Program-made: the position numbers and the translations under genes | The notes under the pieces: model-generated | The model's input: only the letters and a program-made list of their open reading frames with translations | What the model was told of the DNA's origin: nothing | Database searches by the model: none | Shown here: positions 54,028-64,000 of the stretch, piece after piece | Layout: the number at the start of each line of letters is the position of its first letter | How positions within the stretch are numbered: position 1 is the first letter of the stretch | Source of the DNA: Hanleya hanleyi | Lineage: Eukaryota; Mollusca; Polyplacophora; Lepidopleurida; Hanleyidae | Assembly (NCBI GenBank): GCA_036873755.1 | Contig: JAVTVY010020413.1 | Location: forward strand, 1-64,000 | Length of the DNA stretch: 64,000 bases | Direction of reading: 5' to 3'

Positions 54028-55427
54028 TCAATCTGTTGTCGTATGCTGTAATATCTGGATTTCGAACTTTTCCGGTATCTCCTCGTGGTGCTCGATGTCC
54101 ATGAACTCTTCAAAATCAGCATCATACAACTGGAAAATAAATAAATCACATTTAACTAAGTGGCAAACAATTTATCAGTCAATCTGTCTCATATAGCCAC
54201 GAAAATAAGCCGTCATATACCCACGAAACTAAGTCGTAGGGGTTGAAGAGAACCTACAAGAACCGATCATCCAGTCCAGCCCGGCTCTTTTTAAACATCA
54301 TATAATTCTGGTTTCATATTAGTAAAATTATATGGGTAAATAGTAAGGGTAAATAGTACCTCAAAATATCCCAAACGTTCCAAGTGGCTGGGCGTTTTTA
54401 ACTATTCCTATTCCACTGCGTACTAAAATTCACTATAAGTACTGCATTGAACTGAGCAAAGCTATCACTGAACAAATTTATGCCGCCATTTTGGATTCGC
54501 ATTCATTGAATGAACTCCCAGTTTTATGCGAGCTGAACATTTTGGAGCACATTTTCAACAGTGACGTGTTCGAGGTAGTTGCACTCCTATCTAATGAAGA
54601 TAATACTTACAAATATGTGTGACTATAGTGGGCTAAATCGACACGATTTCGCAAAGTTTGAAACAAGCCTTCTCGAAGAAAATCAAACCGCCCTCGATTT
54701 TCTCCCACGTGATCCTTGTGAGCATGCGCCTTGACTAGTATCATTTATAATCTGGTTCCCGAACACTATGGTATAGGGTAACAAGCACCTCCATAATCCG
54801 GGCACCAGGCTAACCAGTTCGGACTCGTTTTTCTCTCATATAGGGGCCTACTATTGATGAGATTTAAATAGAATTTCTATATTTTCAAGCGTCACTAAGT
54901 TGATTGGGTCAAACAATATCTCTGAGCAGATTATATTAATCAAATTTCGCAAAAGTGTATGTTATCATAGCACCGTATTTTCCCGCATGTATGTTGATTC
55001 GACAAAGTTTCGAGCTTGTTCGGTTCTGTCGGCAAAAGTTGAATGAAATACCAAGAGCAACAGAAAATACTCAATCGAGTCACATTTTTAGCATAGTTGA
55101 ACTATGTTTCGATCATCTGTTCCGACAGTATAAAAATATATTCTCCGTTATAAATTGTCTGTAAGATGTAACATTTTCTTCAGCCTCTAAATACATACAT
55201 ATTTACATGCATCTCCCTGCTCCGACCTGGGTTCACAGGGGCAATTATATTGTACAAATATGAAAAAATGGCATATTTACCTGGAAGGTTACGTCGTTAA
55301 TGCCAATTAGATCAGCTAAGGTAGCATTCTGTGAAATATGATCTTCAAGGTCCGACAGGCTGGGAGTTGCAAAAGGTAAAGCGATTTTCTTTCGGTTCTC
55401 CCCGATCAACAGCGGGCAAGTCGCCAT
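54028..55427 (-). CDS. CACTA-encoded PB1/ubiquitin-fold-like protein, exons 1 and 2
   Basis: Exon 1 (55281-55427) starts at ATG and encodes 49 residues, including ENRKKIALPFATPSLSDLED and IGINDVTFQ. It ends at a consensus donor (CAG followed by GTAAAT). Exon 2 (54028-54129) begins after TTATTTTCCAG, phase 0, with LYDADFEEFMDIEHHEEIPE and KFEIQIL, then a TGA. Joined, they give a compact domain with a basic beta strand, an acidic loop (YDADFEEF-D) and a closing strand, resembling the PB1-like N-terminus of many uncharacterised fish and invertebrate proteins. I associate those with EnSpm/CACTA elements from memory. A role in the transposition complex is inference. The early stop may mark a degenerate copy or a misplaced exon end. 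Confidence 0.6.
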
Positions 55428-56604
55428 CTCGCAGAAAGTCCACTTTAATGGACAGAACAGCACCGAACGAGCGACGTGAAAAAAACCCGGCTGTACGTAA
55501 TTTATCCTAATATATGTTTGTTTGGAAGTAATATCGCGTGTGCATATATTGGAAATGGCGGACAGCATGATTGATTGAAATTGTAGTTTAAGAGCCGCTT
55601 CCCATACGGATTTCGCGGCCCATCAACTCAATATTTTATTTAAACTTCACGGTACATGTTGTTAATTTAAGATCTTTTGCAGTGCTAAATATTAAAATAA
55701 ATAACAGCATGAGAAGCGGAGCCATGCTTATTTACAAATTAATGAACAATAGAAGCGATGAATATATTGTTAGGCATTGGCAGAATAAACTAAAAACTAA
55801 TTGAGCAATAGAATCATCACCGATATGTACAATTTAACCAAAGCTTGGCGTTAGCGTCAAAGGGATATGAGACAAAGACAGGCCGCGGATTATGATTTTG
55901 GTGTGTCAAAAGGGGTCGGAGAGAATGGTAACCATTGCTTTATCAAGTAATAATTTGTGACGATAATCGCGCAATTGTTAATGGATAACATGCACAACAA
56001 GCTGTCATGATTATCACTTCGAACCGTTAAGTCTCTTTCACACCTTCCTGTCTCAGTGGATCAATCAAAGCCCATAATTTTACAATTTCCGTTTTATTCA
56101 CTGCTTATTGTGCAAATCCTCCATTGGAATGAAGTTCAAAATCACTTTATCTGATAGCTGAGCAGTTATCAGCACTGTAGATATCGATCTGATAACTTCT
56201 TACATTGGTCGACAAACAACGTGCTTTTGTCGACTCTGCATGATACATAACATTTACTATAATGTTGATATTCAAAACCTCAGAACGTCCCCCCCCCCGT
56301 CCCACTCTGTAGTGTTGAGCCCAACCTTGAGCGAAAACACTTGAGCGGCTGTTCAATATTCACTCCCTCGTGAAACTGACGGGGGGATTGACTCTTGTGG
56401 TCTGCAGCTCGTTTTTTTGTAATATTTCCTTCAGAATTTTTGCTCAAATGTTGGAGAGACTGATCAAATTGTTAGATCCATTGATTTAGTTTTGTGTAAA
56501 AAGTTGGGGTGCTTGAAAATGTTGATGGTTTACCGAAAGCATGACAAGGAAATACATTTCTGCAACATAGAAATTAAGTTTCAAATGTGTATGGAAAATT
56601 AAGT
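55428..56604. other. CACTA upstream interior
   Basis: Probable 5' leader/promoter region of the exon-1 gene; a C-run lies near 56290. No domain recognised. A core promoter cannot be identified by eye. Confidence 0.4.
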
Positions 56605-56802
56605 ATTTACACCTTTTTAACACCTTCCAATAAATTTACACCTTTACGGGTGTAAAAGCAGGGTTGGAAGCAATCTTCATACATTTGCACCTTTTCTACA
56701 CCTTATTTACACCTCCTAAGGGTGTAAACATGAACACAGAAGGTGTAAACGTTTGATTTACACCTTTTTTACACCTTATTTACACCTTCTGAGGTTAGAG
56801 TG
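56605..56802. repeat. Right subterminal GGTGTAAA/TTTACACC array
   Basis: Ten or so TTTACACCTT and GGTGTAAA octamers crowd the last 200 bp, mirroring the left array, and end with the 10-bp terminal repeat. Confidence 0.85.
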
Positions 56803-57415
56803 TAGTCATATTCATAAGAGAACAGATACAGGTCAGCCAACAGGGGTGCACAATTAGTACCCATTGGAATACCTATATGCTGCTGATATATTGTGTTGCC
56901 AAATTTCACATAGATATTTTTAATGAGAAATTCAAGCAACTCTATAAACAAAGAAACATCCCATGAATGATATCTCTTGTATGTTGTCGAGCTAAAGAAT
57001 GCTTTATGGCTTCCGACATTAATATATCTACGATCAGTTTTCTTGAACACAGATACTATTAATGAACTTAGACGGTCAATAAGGTCCTGATGAGGGATTG
57101 TAGTATAGAGAGTCGAGAAATCCCATGTGGATACATGTCTGTACGGTATGTGACCTTTAGCATCAAGTTCTTCCGTAAGACATTTTGAGTTTTTCAATAT
57201 CCACATACATTCAACGCCAGAGTTCTTAGAAATAGTGGCGCAATACCTTTCCCAAAATGCTTTTACATCCTGAAGGGCCCTCGTCAATAGGGTTGAAAGA
57301 AGCTTGGTGGTGCAGCTTCTAGAACCAGCTATGAATCTAGCTTTGTATGGTGATTTATGCATTTTGGGAATCCAGTATAGTTTTGGTATGTCGTTATGAT
57401 TGGTTGGAAGACAAA
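56803..57415 (-). pseudogene. PLE copy 7, RT N-terminal half
   Basis: An open frame encodes LPTNHNDIPKLYWIPKMHKS, KARFIAGSRSCTTKLLSTLL, the motif A block WDFSTLYTTIPHQDLIDRL and the motif B block HIGIPMGTNCAPLLADLYLF, ending in YEYDY at the insertion. Upstream of about 57415 the similarity to copy 2b stops (5' truncation). With 50563-51090 it makes a continuous, apparently unmutated RT palm (motifs A, B and C), separated only by the transposon. Confidence 0.88.
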
Positions 57416-59344
57416 GATTGGTAGGGGGCCAAAATGGCCCCTCGGGCCTACTAGGGTTAACGAGGCAATCATGCCGATTCATGAATATATTAGTCGCAGA
57501 TACTGCAGATAATAATCAATAGAAAAAGTAAATATGTCTATTTACCCTCGTCCTCACAACACAATCCATGGGTAGGAATCTTCTTTCTTTCCTTTTTCCC
57601 CACTTCTGATTCACATTACCGTTACAATGAGTTCGTCAAATGGAATAAAGTGATAACGGAATGTATCCGCTGTCACTGTCCAGAACAAGTTTTCTTGGTC
57701 TTCTCAAGTGAGTGCTTCGAATGCATAGGATTTGATGGGTCTGACTTTTCCGGTGCCTACAGTACGCCAGACTTGGGGAAATCATTGGAAAAACTCTATA
57801 GCCGGTAATTCATATTTCTGAACGATTGGGCTATCAACTTGTGTTCAGTACTTACATACAAAGTCATCTCTGTCCCGAGGTGTTGGAAAAATCGTAGAAC
57901 TTATGAGTGAATACCAATGTCTATTTAAGTGTTGTCTATTTATATTGAATACATCAATTCATTGAAATATATGACAATTTTTTATGTGATTTCAGCTTGA
58001 TTGGTATCCACAATCAGCAGCGCATCACAGGTTTTGCACAAACATTTAAACTCCCTGGCGGCTCTTAGCCCATCGACTGTAAATTCACCTTCACAAACTG
58101 ATTCAGATGTCTGTGCTTCATGTCATCATTATGTGTAATGTTAATATAACATTGAGATTAGGTGTGCAGTAATGGAATGATGGGAACCCTCTGGTGAAAT
58201 GATATTAAAATATTCCACATTACTGGTGGGTGATAGGAACATACACATGGGGTAATGTAGACATACAGACCCATAGGACATGCATTCGTCTGAAATATAG
58301 TTTGATACTAAATTTGGAAAATACTCTCAGAATCTACCATCAAGCAACCGTATTTAAAAATTAAACCCAGTACTAAAGTTGATTATCTACATCAGTCAAT
58401 TCTTCTTAAAAGTCTAACATGCGCCAGAGCCCATAGTTTTATATCCAGATTCAGAATATGTCAACAAGACAGGATTGGATTTCCCGTACAAATGCATCAG
58501 AGTGCAAAATTTTACATCCCAGTTGGGACCATATTAGCAGGACAGTTATTAAAATTTGGAAATGTACTTCAATTTGCGTCAGAAAGTGTTAGTTAACATC
58601 TACATTTAAAAATATCGCAGAGGAGGATGTCCTCTGGTCGCCCCAGACAGAGCTTCGCACTTTCGGCGCTATCATTGGGAGTTCGCTGCAAAGTTGGAGC
58701 GATATGCCAGAGGAGACCAACCCAGATTTCGAACCCAACACAATCGGGCTTTTAAACACCATTAAACTGATGCTATCACTTTGATGACATGAATAACATT
58801 TGGCTGCTGTGAACACTTTTGGAACAAGCCGATAGAATAATGCGGATTGTCTCAAACAACGGTAGTGTAGCAGTTAAGAATTAAGGCTTACTAACATTCA
58901 GAGTTTACATTTAACATTCTTATTGATATGTAAATACTTCTAACTGTACCGCTTATAAAACGGTAAGATTTAACCTACATCATAACGCATATAATTTCAC
59001 TATCGTTAACTGCAGGAATTGTGAAGCGAACCCCCTATTTGCCACTTTCTTCATATAGCGAAGCCCCTGATGTGGTCGTTTGAAGTGAATGCGAACCATC
59101 TCTCAAGACATCTTGGCTACGACTCCTGGCTCCTGGCTAATAGCGAGGGAATGGGAATTATCACGCCAGTGTACCTTATTATAAATTTAGGGACGGCCAT
59201 TCTGTGGAAAACGGTGGAGAATACCCTTTAACGGAGCAGACCATACGTTAAAGTCAAAGTAATGGGGAGGGATGGAAAGCCTTTCACTGAGAAAGTTAGC
59301 TGTGGTCCCATAAACCTATCATTCAAAAGTAGCTTATTTCGGAT
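57416..59344. other. Unassigned region
   Basis: No gene recognised. A short GGGGCCAAAATGGCCCC palindrome lies at the PLE truncation point (about 57424-57440). Only small frames otherwise. Confidence 0.4.
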
Positions 59345-59500
59345 AAATTGGAGCGATATGCAAGAGGTGGGAACATTGACGACGTCTGCTGACTAAAATG
59401 CAACTATATGACTCTACAGGACCTAACATTCAGACTCGAGAATACGGTGAATTCTCGGACGTAGCCTTTGTACCTCAGCCGCGCTCAATACGAGCAAAAA
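59345..59500 (-). repeat. Dispersed repeat family D, copy 4 (truncated)
   Basis: Matches the first 150 bp of copies 1 and 2 (GGAGCGATATGCAAGAGGTG, GACGACGTCTG, ATTCTCGGACGTAGCC, CTCAGCCGCGCT), with deletions. It stops inside the P3 hairpin of the module. Confidence 0.75.
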
Positions 59501-60150
59501 ATCAGCAATACTCTTTGCTAAGAGTAAGAGTCACTAAGAGTCACTTTTAGTGACCACCTAGATTTAGGTTATCAATATTTGGGACAATTTGTGGGGTTTC
59601 TGGTTAGACAGCTTCAGATCAGAAAGGGAAGAAAATTTTAAATGTATAAGGATCTATTTTTCCAGATTTACTCGATCAAGATCGCTACCTACCCAACAGA
59701 ATTGACGTAAATGTAAAATTATTTCGAGAATTATCACATTTTATCTTCATGAAGGACAAGTAGCCTATAAACCCGTTATGAAGGATATCCCCTTAAAAGC
59801 GTTCGAGTAAACCCGATATTATGTTGGATCATGCGCAAGCTGTAAGGGAAACTAGTGTGAAATATCCCTTCACGCGGAGAGAGGTGCCGGTGTCTACCAT
59901 AATATCCAGACTGGTAATCTACGGATTCGAATGATGGGAGTGACCTCTGATGATACATTACTTCTGATAGTTTCTTTTATGATATACTTGGTGATGGTCA
60001 TGAATATTATCTGTTGAATAAAGGCAATATTTTCACTGCAGCAAATGATATAAAAATGTGATATCATCCTTCGGTGATGATAACAACAAATCACGCCACA
60101 CGGATTGAAGATATCGACATTAGCGCACGATCATGTCACCATGTAGGTTT
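59501..60150. other. Unassigned region
   Basis: AT-rich, no domain-bearing frame. Confidence 0.4.
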
Positions 60151-60525
60151 CTAGAGTATGACGGATCTCAGTCACGCTTTGATTCTAGAGTATGACGTAT
60201 CTCAGTCACGCTTTGATTCTAGAGTATGACGGATCTCAGTCACGCTTTGATTCTAGAGTATGACGTATCTCAGTCACGCTTTGATTCTAGAGTATGACGG
60301 ATCTCAGTCACGCTTTGATTCTAGGGTATGACGGATCTCAGTCACGCTTTGATTCTAGAGTATGACGTATCTCAGTCACGCTTTGATTCTAGAGTATGAC
60401 GGATCTCAGTCACGCTTTGATTCTAGGGTATGACGGATCTCAGTCACGCTTTGATTCTAGAGTATGACGTATCTCAGTCACGCTTTGATTCTAGAGTATG
60501 ACGTATCTCAGTCACGTTTTGATTT
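60151..60525 (-). repeat. 34-bp tandem array derived from the PLE module
   Basis: Eleven units of 34 bp, each TCTAGAGTATGACGKATC followed by TCAGTCACGCTTTGAT. The unit matches the PLE 3' region (CTAGAGAATGATGTATCTCA then GTCACGCTTTGA), covering one strand of P1, one strand of P3 and the loop. Variants (GACGTATC, GACGGATC, CTAGGG) recur in a three-unit order in units 4-9, giving a 102-bp higher-order period. Sequence after the array (TTCATTTGAACAGCATGAAG) continues as subfamily 2 PLE. Confidence 0.9.
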
Positions 60526-61499
60526 TGATTATTCATTTGAACAGCATGAAGATGTAAACACGAGTATGTCTCACCCATGTTGACGAGAAGACACGAATAA
60601 AACTTAATTCAAAGACAGTGACTCTTTTCAGTGAGTTTTCATTCATAATGGTCGAATTCACAATGATAACTCCGTAGAACAACTACCGCCCATAGGTCTA
60701 GTTATATTTATAATTTGTTATTTATTGTAATCAGCCGATCTTGTTCGACAGCGTAGGGAACGAAAATAAGGGCGAATCCCGATTTAGTTTGGTATTTGAA
60801 TATTCTGTGTGAGCACAAACTCTGGCCGTGTTTGAACAGGGAACTCAGCGGGGATCAAGGCGTCATTCATGCCTGCAGAGAGCCGGGAATCTAGTCGACA
60901 CATTTTCTAAATGGCTTAGTTTTCGGTTTCATGGACTCCCGGCAACAAATATCTGATGTTTGGACCATTTTGTGGATACATATGAGCGTTGGAAAATGTG
61001 TGTTGCCAACTGCAACTCTTATTTTGAAAACTGACAATTCACTATGTTTGATAAAACGGCAATAGGCGGCTCTAATTCTGAGAAATATAGCCAATATTTG
61101 ACACACATATGCAATATATATTCACGTATAAAATTGATATATGCTTTACCACGTGCGAAATGAATTAATTTCATTAAAGTAAAATCAAAGGCACATGACT
61201 AATACTATTAATTGGATGACCGGCATTAGTTAGGGTGAAATACTGCTGAAATGGTATCCCCCATTATGGTGGAATTTTATCTTTAAAATTAGCCATAGCT
61301 GGGTCCAAATCCTACGAGTATCTGCCAAATTTGTTACAGATATACAATTCGCGCCAAGTTGATATACTCCTGACCACATGTGTGATGAATTTTTGGAAGG
61401 GGAATAAAATATTTCCCAAAAAATGACGAACATTTCCTAGATCTTTGAAGCTGTTATGAAATTTCATTTTATAAGAAACTATATAGAGTATATCAACTG
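60526..61499. other. Unassigned region
   Basis: Starts with a short residual PLE subfamily 2 sequence (to about 60575), then nothing recognised. Confidence 0.4.
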
Positions 61500-61592
61500 T
61501 TTCTTGACGAATACCATAAATATTTCATTGAGTGGGGTGAGAAAATTGGTATTCGCCACTCGTGAAAATGCCAATTTTCTCACCTCACGAGA
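61490..61592. repeat. Palindromic repeat family F, copy 1
   Basis: GTTTCTTGACGAATACCATA is followed by GGTGAGAAAATTGGTATTC and, after a short loop, GAAAATGCCAATTTTCTCAC, forming a hairpin. Matches 62247-62335. Confidence 0.8.
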
Positions 61593-62246
61593 CATAAGAG
61601 CAGTACTATTGTCCTAAGAGCCTGTAAAGAGTGCCTGTTAAGTTATGTCTGGATGAAAAAGGGGGGGGGGGGGGTGCGCCCTCCCCCTGGTCGCACCAAA
61701 GTGGATGGGAAAACATGGAAAACAACTTAATTTAAAACTCTTGTCAGTGAATATTCAATCAGAATCTGACAAAACCAGAAGGATAATTCCGTAGGCCTAC
61801 AAAATTGTCGAAGCTCCGCACAACAACAGTGCACGACCGGTATATCTAAATCTGGCTATAACTTATTGTAACCATTCAATTTTGCTAAATAGAAATTTTG
61901 GGTAAACGTACACGAAATTAAGGGCGAATGCCGATTTTATTTGAAATGAGGATATTCTGTGGAAAGAAAAACACCAATGATACCTGACTGAAAGAAAGTC
62001 GCTTGCAGATGTAGCACGTGCGATTTGTTGACAGCAACGCTGGGTGTTTCCAAAAGGTTTCCGGAAATGGAAACTTGCGTTTTCACGCAGTGCAAAGTAG
62101 TCCGTGAGTGACGTCAGAGTGAAAATAATGTGATAATAATGTTTCAGTGTAACTTCAGTTGAAAAGCCTAACAAAATCTGAATTATTTAATGTTTTCAAA
62201 CATCCAGAATAAAGTAGTACAACAAAAGCATATAATAAAAAGAAAA
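61593..62246. other. Unassigned region
   Basis: Contains a G run (61662-61674). Frames to 103 codons without known domains. No gene called. Confidence 0.4.
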
Positions 62247-62335
62247 CCAACTGTTTCTTGACGAATACCATAAATATTTCATCTCGTGGGTTGAGAAAAT
62301 TGGCATTTTTCATTTTACCAATTTTCTCACTCCAC
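62247..62335. repeat. Palindromic repeat family F, copy 2
   Basis: Shares the same leader (CTGTTTCTTGACGAATACCA) and the same hairpin stem (TGAGAAAATTGGCATTTT with ACCAATTTTCTCAC) as 61490-61592. Small non-autonomous element. Confidence 0.8.
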
Positions 62336-62900
62336 TCATCACTGCAGTGAAAATATCGCTTTTATTCAATTGATAATTTTCACTATCTCATCACCAAGTA
62401 TATAATAAAATATAATCTTTATACTCCAAAACATGGAATATATCATGTAGAGTAAATTTGCGTGACCATTAACTGGATGGTTTGTTTAGGCTAGAGCTAA
62501 ATATTCCCAGAATGAACTACCAGGCATTATATCCGAATTTCATAAATTCAGGAAACCATTGGTGGCTCTTACTCTAGAGAAAACCTACATACATGTACTT
62601 GATAGACATACAGATATACAGTTCAGTTCTGGATACGAAGCTGATGTCGATATCAGCAGATATGTTCAGTTATCAATAACATACTTGGCACTTGTTATTG
62701 CTCCAAATAACAGCTCCTGCTTCTGTCTGGGTTCACCACCAGAAATCCATGACACACTTGAAACGTACAGTTAATGATTATTTTATCACTGATACAACAC
62801 AATGGATTATACATTTGTTATTATTCTTTTCACAGAGAAGAGGCGTCAAGCCAGTACTTCTGGCATAACAGGTCACGATAAAATTGTGGGAATTGCGAAG
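62336..62900. other. Unassigned region
   Basis: One 71-codon frame (62559-62774) without recognised domain; nothing else seen. Confidence 0.4.
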
Positions 62901-64000
62901 TACCGGTAGCCCAACAGTTTGATGTTCACATCCCAATAATTTCGAGACCGTATGCCTCTCTGAATGAAGACCACTGACTCTGTATATCTTCGCAGAGGAA
63001 GATTAATGCAGTCTGAAATTTTTTTGCTTACTACATTATTGTTTTGCGCTTAAGGTGATATGCATATTCATAGTTTCAAAGAATTATGGGAAAATTCAAT
63101 ATGGCGTCCACTTCCAGTAACCTGGCTCTGGAAATCTGTACCCCACCATTTTTGTGGTCCTAACGCCAATTCTCCATGATTTGGAACTTAAAACTTATCA
63201 TTTTTATAGTATAACCGAAACAATTGTCCGGCAATAAAGGAAATGATGGCCCCATGGTTGTTAGACAGGGCCGGGTTGTCGCTAGTGGGAAACCACAAAC
63301 ATCAATATTTGGTAACATTGTATTGCTCTTGTACATGCAGTTCGTCTACCAGTCAGATGCAAGATACAGTAGTTTAGATATTATTTTTGAAACATATGAA
63401 CTACATTTCTCAAACTAGAGTCTATAGGCTTTGGAATGTATATATTTCTAGGCCAACTAACCTGATATTATAGACTCACAGGTAGAAGAAAGTAGACTGC
63501 AAAATATTCTTGACACATTGCCAGTTGACCAGTGATTGAATCAGTGGAACCTACGGTTATGCCATCTGATGCACAATGGCCGACTAGTATAAAATTTCTG
63601 TCAATTTGTTGTGTAACATCAAAGCTTTTGAAATTACCATAATACAAAAGCTATTATGACCATTCGTTTTGGAATGTTAAACTGCCGACATGTCCTTCAA
63701 AGTACAACTTTAACTACCGGTAACCCAACAGTTTTATGTTCACATGCCAATAATGTCGAGATCGTATGTCTCGCTGAATGAAAACCACTGACTTTCACGA
63801 CCTTCGCAGGGAACGATTAATTCATCCTGCAATTTTTTGACTTGCTACATTATTGTTTTGTTCTTACTTTAAGGTGATATGCATATTCACAGATTCAAAG
63901 GATTATGGGAAAATTCAATATGGCGTCCACTTCCAGTCACCTAGCTGGCTCTGTATAAGTGTACTCCACCATTTCTCTGGTCCTCACCCCAATTCCCCAT
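62901..64000 (+). repeat. Tandem duplication, period about 814 bp, running off the window
   Basis: 62901-63176 (TACCGGTAGCCCAACAGTTT onward) matches 63715-64000 in the same orientation with good identity. Shared landmarks are AATAATTTCGAGACCGTATG, TTTTTTGCTTACTACATT, AAGGTGATATGCATATTCA and AAAATTCAATATGGCGTCCA. The intervening 63177-63714 is seen once. Whether more copies follow cannot be known from this window. Confidence 0.85.

Larger units (their letters stand above)
51091..56802 (-). mobile_element. CACTA/EnSpm-like DNA transposon, 5.7 kb, nested in PLE
   Basis: The element begins CACTCTTACCCCAGAAGG at 51091 and ends with the complement of CACTCTAACCTCAGAAGG at 56802. It is flanked by a TA duplication (51089-51090 and 56803-56804). 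CACT ends and 2-3-bp duplications fit EnSpm/CACTA; a TA target alone would also fit Tc1/mariner. Both subterminal regions (51100-51720 and 56605-56795) are packed with GGTGTAAA motifs in both orientations, like CACTA subterminal arrays. Minus-strand exons of a PB1-like protein start about 1.4 kb from the right end. No transposase catalytic region is recognised, so this may be an internally deleted copy. Strand is set by the exons. Confidence 0.75.

Noticed and set aside
51091..56802. Tc1/mariner element
   Set aside because: The TA duplication fits, but the CACTC terminus, the long octamer-rich subterminal arrays and the PB1-like spliced gene fit CACTA/EnSpm better; no mariner transposase is seen.
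1..64000. CRISPR array or bacterial operons
   Set aside because: The 34-bp array at 60.15 kb has no variable spacers, and gene structure (introns, LINEs, PLEs) is eukaryotic.

Overview
This 64-kb window looks like intergenic and intronic DNA from an animal genome dense in transposons, probably a marine invertebrate and most likely a mollusc or other lophotrochozoan. The evidence is: spliced coding DNA with GT-AG borders, long AT-rich non-coding stretches, several non-LTR retrotransposon families, Penelope-like (PLE-type) reverse transcriptases, CACTA-like and foldback DNA transposons, tandem satellites, and a single recognisable host-type exon (a GT92 glycosyltransferase, a family that is large in molluscs). 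The taxonomic call is inference only. There are no operons, no CRISPR array and no convincing tRNA or rRNA genes.

Layout. 2.4-6.5 kb: two LINE 3' ends with TCTA-repeat tails, one carrying a nearly intact reverse transcriptase (RT). 9.4-10.6 kb: a 14-bp minisatellite, a dispersed repeat (family C) and a PLE 3' fragment. 12.8-15.0 kb: a minus-strand L1/Tx1-like LINE whose catalytic YADD block is deleted. 15.85-20.83 kb: a nearly full-length minus-strand LINE with ORF1, endonuclease, RT and a C-terminal zinc knuckle, decayed by frameshifts and interrupted by a 263-bp repeat. 21.6-22.1 kb: a diverged PLE relative. 24.4-25.7 kb: a satellite with about 180-bp monomers in A/B dimers. 27.3-28.9 kb: a Gypsy-type gag remnant fused to dispersed repeat family D, then a minisatellite. 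29.2-37.3 kb: nested and inverted PLE copies and a 1.4-kb terminal-inverted-repeat element. 40.3-41.3 kb: the GT92 exon. 42.2-47.5 kb: three more PLE copies. 50.2-57.4 kb: one PLE copy split by a 5.7-kb CACTA/EnSpm-like transposon. 60.1-60.5 kb: an 11-unit 34-bp array. 62.9-64.0 kb: an 814-bp-period tandem duplication running off the window.

The most striking observation is a non-coding module of about 100 nt that recurs at least a dozen times in otherwise different repeats: the 3' regions of two PLE subfamilies and dispersed families B, C and D. It folds into a closing stem (P1), a central stem (P2) and a 3' hairpin (P3). Stem positions differ between families by compensatory or G-U changes, while unpaired segments (TAATNCCGC after P1, the GCTAGGGGC block, the AAAGC loop) stay nearly constant. 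The wobbles favour one RNA strand, the PLE sense strand. This suggests a selected structured RNA carried by several mobile elements. I could not match it to hammerhead, twister or HDV-like ribozymes. The 34-bp array at 60.15 kb appears to be an amplified slice of the same module.

All annotation was done by eye from sequence and remembered family motifs. No alignment, folding or database search was run.
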